Source: DATBFX01 sp036558305 (GTDB lineage: Bacteria > Chloroflexota > Chloroflexia > Thermomicrobiales > UBA6265). From it: 18,461 nucleotides of DNA. The notes beneath the pieces are model-generated. The model saw only the letters and a list, made by a program, of their open reading frames with translations. It did no database searches and was not told the DNA's origin. Shown piece after piece: positions 15,028-18,461 of this stretch. The translations under genes and the position numbers were made by a program. Numbering within the stretch: position 1 is the first letter of the stretch; the number at the start of each line of letters is the position of its first letter. The stretch is taken from NCBI GenBank assembly GCA_036558305.1, contig DATBFX010000230.1, positions 1 to 18,461 on the forward strand, written 5' to 3'.

Positions 15028-16152
15028 TCAGCCAGCGCCCGTCCCGGTGGTGAGCGTCCTCCGCAATGCCGCCAGCACCACCTCGTCTTCGCCCGGTTCG
15101 AGCGTTTGCGGGTTGAGGGCGATCGCGTCGTCGCTGAGGCGGGAGGTGGCGACGGCGATGCAGGGATTGCCGTCCCAGAGACCGGCGACGACCTGGTCGC
15201 GGTCGAGGGGACAGGGCGGCCCGACGTGGACGATGGCGCGGCCGTGGGGTTGCCCGGCCTCGCTCGGGTAGACGCGCTCGGCGGTCACACCGGGGATGTC
15301 GGCGAGCCCATCGAGCCAGCGCTGGACCGTGGCCTCGTAGCGGGCGAGGAGCGCCGGTTCGTCCTGTGCCAGCGACCATTCGACGGCCGCCAGGATTCCG
15401 GCCAACTCCTCCTTGCCGACCTTCATCGGGCGGCCGAGACTGTGGTTGGGGTTGCCGTTGGCGCGGCAGCCGGCCACGATCTCCTTCGTGCCGAGGACGA
15501 GTCCGCTCGACTGCGGACCGCGCAACCCCTTGCCGCCGCTGAAGATCGCGGCGTCGGCTCCCAGCTCGCGGGTGAAGTGCCCGAGATTCGCAATCGGGGG
15601 GATCTGCGCTGCGGCATCGACCAGGACCGGAACAGCATGCTCGCGGGCGATGCGGACGACCTCTTCGATCGGAAGCGCATCCTTGGCGAAGTTGGCACCG
15701 GCGAACCAGAGGACGCAAGCCGTGCGAGAGGAGAGCACACCGACCAGCGAATCGGTCGTGCCGTCGATCTCGACCATCTGGGCACCGGTTTGGCGCGCGG
15801 CGTAGTCGTAGCCGTTGCGTTGACTATGGTGGATGACGACCTCGGTCCGCTCGACCCCCTCCAGGTCGGGAAAGGCGAAGGTCAGCGCCGGGTCGGTCCC
15901 CGCGATGCAGGCGGCGACGGCGACGACGATCCCGGCCGCGGCGCCGGAGGAGACGTAGCATGCCTCGTTCCCGGTCAACTCGGCGATGCGGGCGCCGACC
16001 CGCTCCTGCATCTGGTCGAGATCGACGAAGGACTCGGCCGCCGCGGCCATCGCGGCGACGACCGGCGGCGGCATCCGCGATCCACCGAGCCGCGTCAGCG
16101 TCGCCGACGCGTTGATCACCCGCGGCAATCCGAGTTCGTCGTAGACACTCAC
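15028..16152 (-). CDS. SelA-like PLP-dependent enzyme (aminotransferase class V fold)
   Basis: The protein has 374 aa from a GTG six bases after GGAGGG. The start YDELGLPRVINASATLTRLGGS matches the opening 'lG...vINA.Gt.T.LGGS' of SelA-like enzymes such as D-glucosaminate-6-phosphate ammonia lyase and related dehydratases. Further landmarks: MPPPVVAAMAAAAESFVDLD, the cofactor phosphate loop VSSGAAAGIVVAVAA (67-81), LVDAAAQIPP (177-186, Asp179 to the pyridine nitrogen), and FSGGKGLRGPQSSG (204-217) with Lys208 as the PLP lysine. True bacterial SelA is about 460 aa with an extra N-terminal domain, so selenocysteine synthesis is unlikely. It probably eliminates or rearranges an amino sugar acid or related compound. 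The neighbouring LacI/transporter operon supports a role in sugar breakdown. Confidence 0.88.
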   Translation of the reverse strand: MSVYDELGLPRVINASATLTRLGGSRMPPPVVAAMAAAAESFVDLDQMQERVGARIAELTGNEACYVSSGAAAGIVVAVAACIAGTDPALTFAFPDLEGVERTEVVIHHSQRNGYDYAARQTGAQMVEIDGTTDSLVGVLSSRTACVLWFAGANFAKDALPIEEVVRIAREHAVPVLVDAAAQIPPIANLGHFTRELGADAAIFSGGKGLRGPQSSGLVLGTKEIVAGCRANGNPNHSLGRPMKVGKEELAGILAAVEWSLAQDEPALLARYEATVQRWLDGLADIPGVTAERVYPSEAGQPHGRAIVHVGPPCPLDRDQVVAGLWDGNPCIAVATSRLSDDAIALNPQTLEPGEDEVVLAALRRTLTTGTGAG

Positions 16153-16196
16153 CGTCCGCCCTCCAATGTCTCCAGAACCGCGCGAAAGGACGCCGT

Positions 16197-16225
16197 AGGA
16201 TAGAGGGGAACTGGGAAGGGGGCAA
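16197..16225 (-). promoter_or_regulatory. Probable promoter of the SelA-like gene
   Basis: On the minus strand TTGCCC (16225-16220) and TATCCT (16202-16197) are separated by 17 bases; each matches consensus at 4 of 6. Transcription would start near 16190 and give a leader of about 38 bases. It is back to back with the predicted promoter of the rightward gene pair. Confidence 0.45.
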
Positions 16226-16235
16226 TGGGCGCGTT

Positions 16236-16283
16236 CGGTATTTCGGTATACTCGGCGACACCGGTATTTGTCGCCGATACCGG
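16236..16283 (+). promoter_or_regulatory. Promoter and nested inverted repeats before module copy 1
   Basis: TATACT (16247-16252) is a good -10, placing the start near 16259; no -35 is obvious. CGGTAT occurs directly at 16236, 16244 and 16262 and inverted at 16277-16282. Two overlapping perfect inverted repeats are present: CGGCGACA/TGTCGCCG (16253-16260/16269-16276) and CCGGTAT/ATACCGG (16261-16267/16277-16283). They cannot form as hairpins at once. The second ends two bases before the GGAGG ribosome site (16286-16290). Confidence 0.55.
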
Positions 16284-16297
16284 TTGGAGGTGGCGAG

Positions 16298-16654
16298 ATG
16301 GTCCAAGATGCTACGGGCGTCAATGGCGCGGTCGTCGATCCACCGTTCGAGTGCACGTTCGACGATGCAAATGCTCGATTCTACGGCGAGTGGGTACTCT
16401 TCCAGATCCTGGAGTTCGATGAGCACTGGGAACCAGTGCGGGGTCTCGTCTGGGCACACTCGCCGAGGCGGAGCGATCTCTCGCCGGTGCTGGCGGCTCG
16501 GCCGAAGCGAACTTCAGAAGATCCTTATCAGCCGTATTACCCGTTCTACGCTATGCCGCGGTCACACTTTGGTGAGACCGACGAGCAAACCTTGGCCCGT
16601 TTTCGCCGCCAACGTGCCGCGCTGAACCAAGACTCCAATCCTGCTCGGACATGA
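16298..16654 (+). CDS. Unknown 118-aa protein, first gene of module copy 1
   Basis: It starts at an ATG seven bases after GGAGG (16286-16290); an in-frame TTG at 16268 lies within the inverted repeats and is not used here. I do not recognise the family. It is a soluble protein of 118 aa that is clearly homologous to the protein at 17112-17465. Residues shared by both include DPP(F/L)EC near the N-terminus, ARFYxEW(V/I)LFQILExDEH, P(V/I)RGLV(W/F)AHSP, PKRT, QPYY, and HxGET...LARFxRQRA at the end. There is no signal peptide or membrane helix. The stop overlaps the next start (ATGA), so the two products are probably made in fixed ratio and may interact. Function unknown. Confidence 0.8.
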   Translation: MVQDATGVNGAVVDPPFECTFDDANARFYGEWVLFQILEFDEHWEPVRGLVWAHSPRRSDLSPVLAARPKRTSEDPYQPYYPFYAMPRSHFGETDEQTLARFRRQRAALNQDSNPART

Positions 16655-17031
16655 GCACCGTTTCGTTCCAACTCCAGCGTGGGTTCCCGAGAGACAACAA
16701 ACCATCGAGGGTTCTGGTCGTTCGCCTTACGGTCGGCCTGGACTTCGCCCTCGACATGCTCCCCTACCCCACAAGCCCTCGTTCCGTGGTAGCGCCTGAC
16801 ATCTTCCAAGATGCGCTGTCGAAACTCGGCGAACATGCACTCCGCGGTCGCGGCATCCTGCTTCAGTCTCTCCGAATCGACGGGCAACAGGTGCCCGATT
16901 TCATCGTCCAAACGAGTTTGGCGCCGAATCGTTTGCAGGTCGACGGCTTCCTCGGCCTCGACTTCTTCTCCCAGTTTGACGTCGTCGAGTGGCACCCCAA
17001 GACCCAACTGATGCGGCTGATCACCGAATGA
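16651..17031 (+). CDS. Retropepsin-like protein lacking DTG, second gene of copy 1
   Basis: This 126-aa protein starts at the ATG of an ATGA overlap with the previous gene. The C-terminal half, VDGFLGLDFFSQFDVVEWHP (97-116) followed by LMRL, looks like the 'GxLGxDfLxxF.v.id....l.l' end of bacterial retropepsin-like aspartyl proteases. The N-terminal strand region VVRLTVGLDFALDMLPYP (23-40) lies where the catalytic D-T/S-G should be, but it reads DMLPYP. Asp35 is kept in both copies while Thr and Gly are absent. So it is either a non-catalytic binding domain or a divergent family that only resembles retropepsin. There is no signal peptide, so it acts in the cytoplasm. The fold call is from pattern alone and moderately sure. 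Confidence 0.72.
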   Translation: MSTVSFQLQRGFPRDNKPSRVLVVRLTVGLDFALDMLPYPTSPRSVVAPDIFQDALSKLGEHALRGRGILLQSLRIDGQQVPDFIVQTSLAPNRLQVDGFLGLDFFSQFDVVEWHPKTQLMRLITE

Positions 17032-17055
17032 ACCCCGCGGGTTTCCTGCTCGGCC

Positions 17056-17061
17056 TATAAT
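17056..17061 (+). promoter_or_regulatory. Perfect -10 box before module copy 2
   Basis: TATAAT exactly matches consensus and stands out in this high-GC DNA. The start would be near 17068. The region 17-18 bases upstream has no recognisable -35, so strength is uncertain, but copy 2 seems able to be transcribed on its own. Confidence 0.5.
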
Positions 17062-17084
17062 CCAACTGCTCATCCGCTCGGTGG

Positions 17085-17103
17085 CTCGCGATAACGCGAG
17101 GAG
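17085..17103 (+). promoter_or_regulatory. Hairpin overlapping the ribosome binding site of copy 2
   Basis: CTCGCG (17085-17090) and CGCGAG (17095-17100) pair perfectly around the loop ATAA. The right arm takes in the first three bases of GAGGAG (17098-17103), the ribosome binding site for the ATG at 17112. Folding would hide half of that site. Confidence 0.55.
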
Positions 17104-17111
17104 CTTTCCCC

Positions 17112-17465
17112 ATGGCAAGCAATGCGAACGGCTTGGATGCCGCCGTCGACCCGCCACTCGAATGTTCCCAGGATGAGGCGATCGCTCGCTTCTACCACGA
17201 GTGGATCCTCTTCCAAATCCTGGAGGTCGATGAACACGACTGGCCGATCAGGGGCCTCGTCTTCGCGCACTCGCCGGATCGGTGGGCGATTTCCAAGGTG
17301 CTGAGGGCTCTCCCGAAGCGAACGAAAGACCAGCCTTTTCAACCGTACTACTCGTTCTTTGGACGGCCGCGAGCACATCCGGGGGAGACGATCCCGGAAG
17401 CCCTTGCCCGTTTCGAGCGGCAGCGCGCCGAAGTGTTGCGTGAGACGGGAATCGGCCAAGAGTGA
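17112..17465 (+). CDS. Unknown 117-aa protein, first gene of module copy 2
   Basis: It starts at an ATG eight bases after GAGGAG. It is the paralogue of the protein at 16298-16654, aligning over its whole length with the same conserved blocks: VDPPLEC, ARFYHEWILFQILEVDEH, IRGLVFAHSPDR, LPKRT, QPYYSF, HPGET, ALARFERQRAE. No domain is recognised. The conserved Cys in DPPxEC, His in AHSP and His in HxGET are the only candidates for functional residues. It overlaps the next gene by GTGA, keeping the two-gene arrangement of copy 1. Function unknown. Confidence 0.8.
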   Translation: MASNANGLDAAVDPPLECSQDEAIARFYHEWILFQILEVDEHDWPIRGLVFAHSPDRWAISKVLRALPKRTKDQPFQPYYSFFGRPRAHPGETIPEALARFERQRAEVLRETGIGQE

Positions 17466-17842
17466 GCGTCATCTCATTCTCACTCGTGCCGAGCATGGAG
17501 AGCTCTACCGAAGCTGAACCGACGCTTGTCATTCGCCTGGCGGTCGGGATGGATATCGCGTGGGATATGCTCCCGTATCCGAGTGCTCGCCACACCGTGG
17601 TCACCCGTGAGGGTTTCCTGGACGCGCGCTCGAAACTCGGCGAGCACGCTCAACGAGGCGGCGGGCTCCTTCTCACCGATCTCCGTATCCGAGGGCAATC
17701 GGTGCCGGATTTGTTCGCAATGCCCAGCCGAGCGCCCAGCCGCCTGGGCGTCGACGGCTTCCTCGGCCTCGACTTCTTTTCGCAGTTCGACGTCGTCGAG
17801 TGGCACCCGAAGACGCACCTGATGCGGCTCACGATCGAGTGA
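17462..17842 (+). CDS. Retropepsin-like protein lacking DTG, second gene of copy 2
   Basis: The 126 aa run from a GTG in the GTGA overlap with the previous stop, the same length as its paralogue at 16651-17031. The C-terminal block VDGFLGLDFFSQFDVVEWHP is identical to copy 1, while the DNA beneath differs at synonymous positions. The N-terminal 20 residues and positions 80-95 are the most variable. VGMDIAWDMLPYP (29-41) again replaces the DTG motif and keeps Asp31 and Asp35. The strict conservation of the C-terminal block argues for a working protein in both copies. It converges with the hydrolase gene, 13 bases between stops. Confidence 0.72.
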   Translation: MSVISFSLVPSMESSTEAEPTLVIRLAVGMDIAWDMLPYPSARHTVVTREGFLDARSKLGEHAQRGGGLLLTDLRIRGQSVPDLFAMPSRAPSRLGVDGFLGLDFFSQFDVVEWHPKTHLMRLTIE

Positions 17843-17855
17843 GTCGTCGGTCAGG

Positions 17856-18461
17856 TCAGTCTTCGACCCGCCACAGTTTCGGCATCGGTGGCACACCGAG
17901 TTTGCCGGCGAGCCAGGCGTCCAGCCAATCGTTGTCCGTGCCGCCCTCGTGGGTCAGGTCGTAGCGCTCGACCGGCCCGCCCAGGGCGTCGGCGAGCGGG
18001 AGCAACCACTCCGGTCCGCCGAGGGCACCGGGATCGCCCGCCGGCAGCAGGGTGGTCGCGCGGACGTTCGGCGCGTGGTAGAGGGGGTCGAGGTAGCCGA
18101 GGGTGTGGGCAACGGCGTCGGTCAGGTTGGGGAAGAAGCGGAGGTAGTCGTTGACCTCTTCTGTCGGATACGCCTCGGTTCGCTCGCGCGCTTCCATCAG
18201 CCGGTAGAACATCAGGGTCTGCGCCAGCAGCGCCGCGAAGACGGGACGGCGGGCGGCGGTGACGAGGGCAAGGTCGTCGCCGACCACGGCGATGCGGTCG
18301 GGATCGACCTCGGGGCGACCGGACAACCATTCGGCGCCGCGCAGGCAATCGGCGACGATGCCGCGGTAGACGTAGCCGCGCGCGGTGTCGATGCCGTGGG
18401 TAAGCAGACCGGGGTAGGCGGCGGCGAAGGGTTGGTCGGCCAGGCGTTGACCACGATGCAT
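17856..18461 (-). CDS. Acetylxylan esterase/acyl hydrolase-like protein (C-terminal part)
   Basis: The last 201 residues are in the window; the gene enters from the right edge, and the codon at the edge is probably internal. The order AYPGLLTHGID, YVYRGIVADCLRGAEWL, RPEVDPDRIAVVG, TLGYLDPLYHA, LPAGDP, YDLTHEGG matches the AXE1/cephalosporin-C deacetylase family of alpha/beta hydrolases. At the nucleophile elbow, where the family has GGSQGGGLAL, this protein reads GDDLALVTA, so the catalytic serine seems missing by a short deletion. The likely acid (Asp in AGDP) and the histidine (THEGG) remain. Family members deacetylate sugars, which fits the neighbouring sugar locus, but this copy may not be a working esterase. 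Confidence 0.82.
   Translation of the reverse strand: MHRGQRLADQPFAAAYPGLLTHGIDTARGYVYRGIVADCLRGAEWLSGRPEVDPDRIAVVGDDLALVTAARRPVFAALLAQTLMFYRLMEARERTEAYPTEEVNDYLRFFPNLTDAVAHTLGYLDPLYHAPNVRATTLLPAGDPGALGGPEWLLPLADALGGPVERYDLTHEGGTDNDWLDAWLAGKLGVPPMPKLWRVED

Noticed and set aside
15028..16152. True selenocysteine synthase (SelA)
   Set aside because: It is about 90 residues shorter than SelA, lacks the N-terminal domain, and has no selB or tRNA-Sec in the window; it fits the SelA-like ammonia-lyase group better.

Overview
This is a high-GC window (mostly G/C at third codon positions, many GTG starts, AGGAG-type ribosome binding sites). The gene content is a LacI regulator, a Dpp-type ABC transporter with a Tat-exported binding protein, a Gfo/Idh dehydrogenase, a SelA-like PLP enzyme, a UPF0175/DUF3368 pair and an acetylxylan-esterase-like hydrolase. 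That mix, with the base composition, suggests a Chloroflexota bacterium, possibly Thermomicrobia or a relative. This placement is inference; there is no rRNA or tRNA to anchor it.

Left part (1-6205), loosely packed and partly decayed: the first codons of a secreted or membrane protein run off the left edge (minus). A gene-poor stretch follows, then a 645-aa pentapeptide-repeat-like membrane protein (822-2759, plus), another gene-poor stretch, a secreted protein built of two copies of one domain (3529-4560, minus), a perfect 34-bp palindrome, a frameshifted Rrp8-like methyltransferase relic (about 4831-5280), and a toxin-antitoxin-like pair (5484-6205, plus).

Centre (6240-14579), a carbohydrate-type uptake locus on the minus strand. 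Read in transcription order it is: promoter and LacI operator (GTGGGAGCGCTCCCAC), LacI regulator, extracellular binding protein, two strong hairpins, permease B, permease C, ATPase D, ATPase F, Gfo/Idh/MocA dehydrogenase. The operator core is the 14-bp palindrome known for CebR-type cello-oligosaccharide repressors. It lies just downstream of a TTGACA-16-TACCAT promoter, so an autoregulated, sugar-induced operon is the best reading. A SelA-like PLP enzyme (15028-16152) is transcribed from its own promoter just upstream and may act on an amino sugar or sugar acid handled by the same pathway.

Right part (16240-17842): a two-gene module of unknown function occurs twice in tandem on the plus strand. 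Each copy has a 117-118-aa protein overlapped by 4 bases by a 126-aa protein that resembles the C-terminal half of a retropepsin but lacks the DTG catalytic motif. Each copy has its own probable -10 and a hairpin next to the ribosome binding site. This is the best candidate here for an undescribed system. The right edge holds the C-terminal part of an acetylxylan esterase/acyl hydrolase (minus) that seems to have lost its nucleophile-elbow serine.
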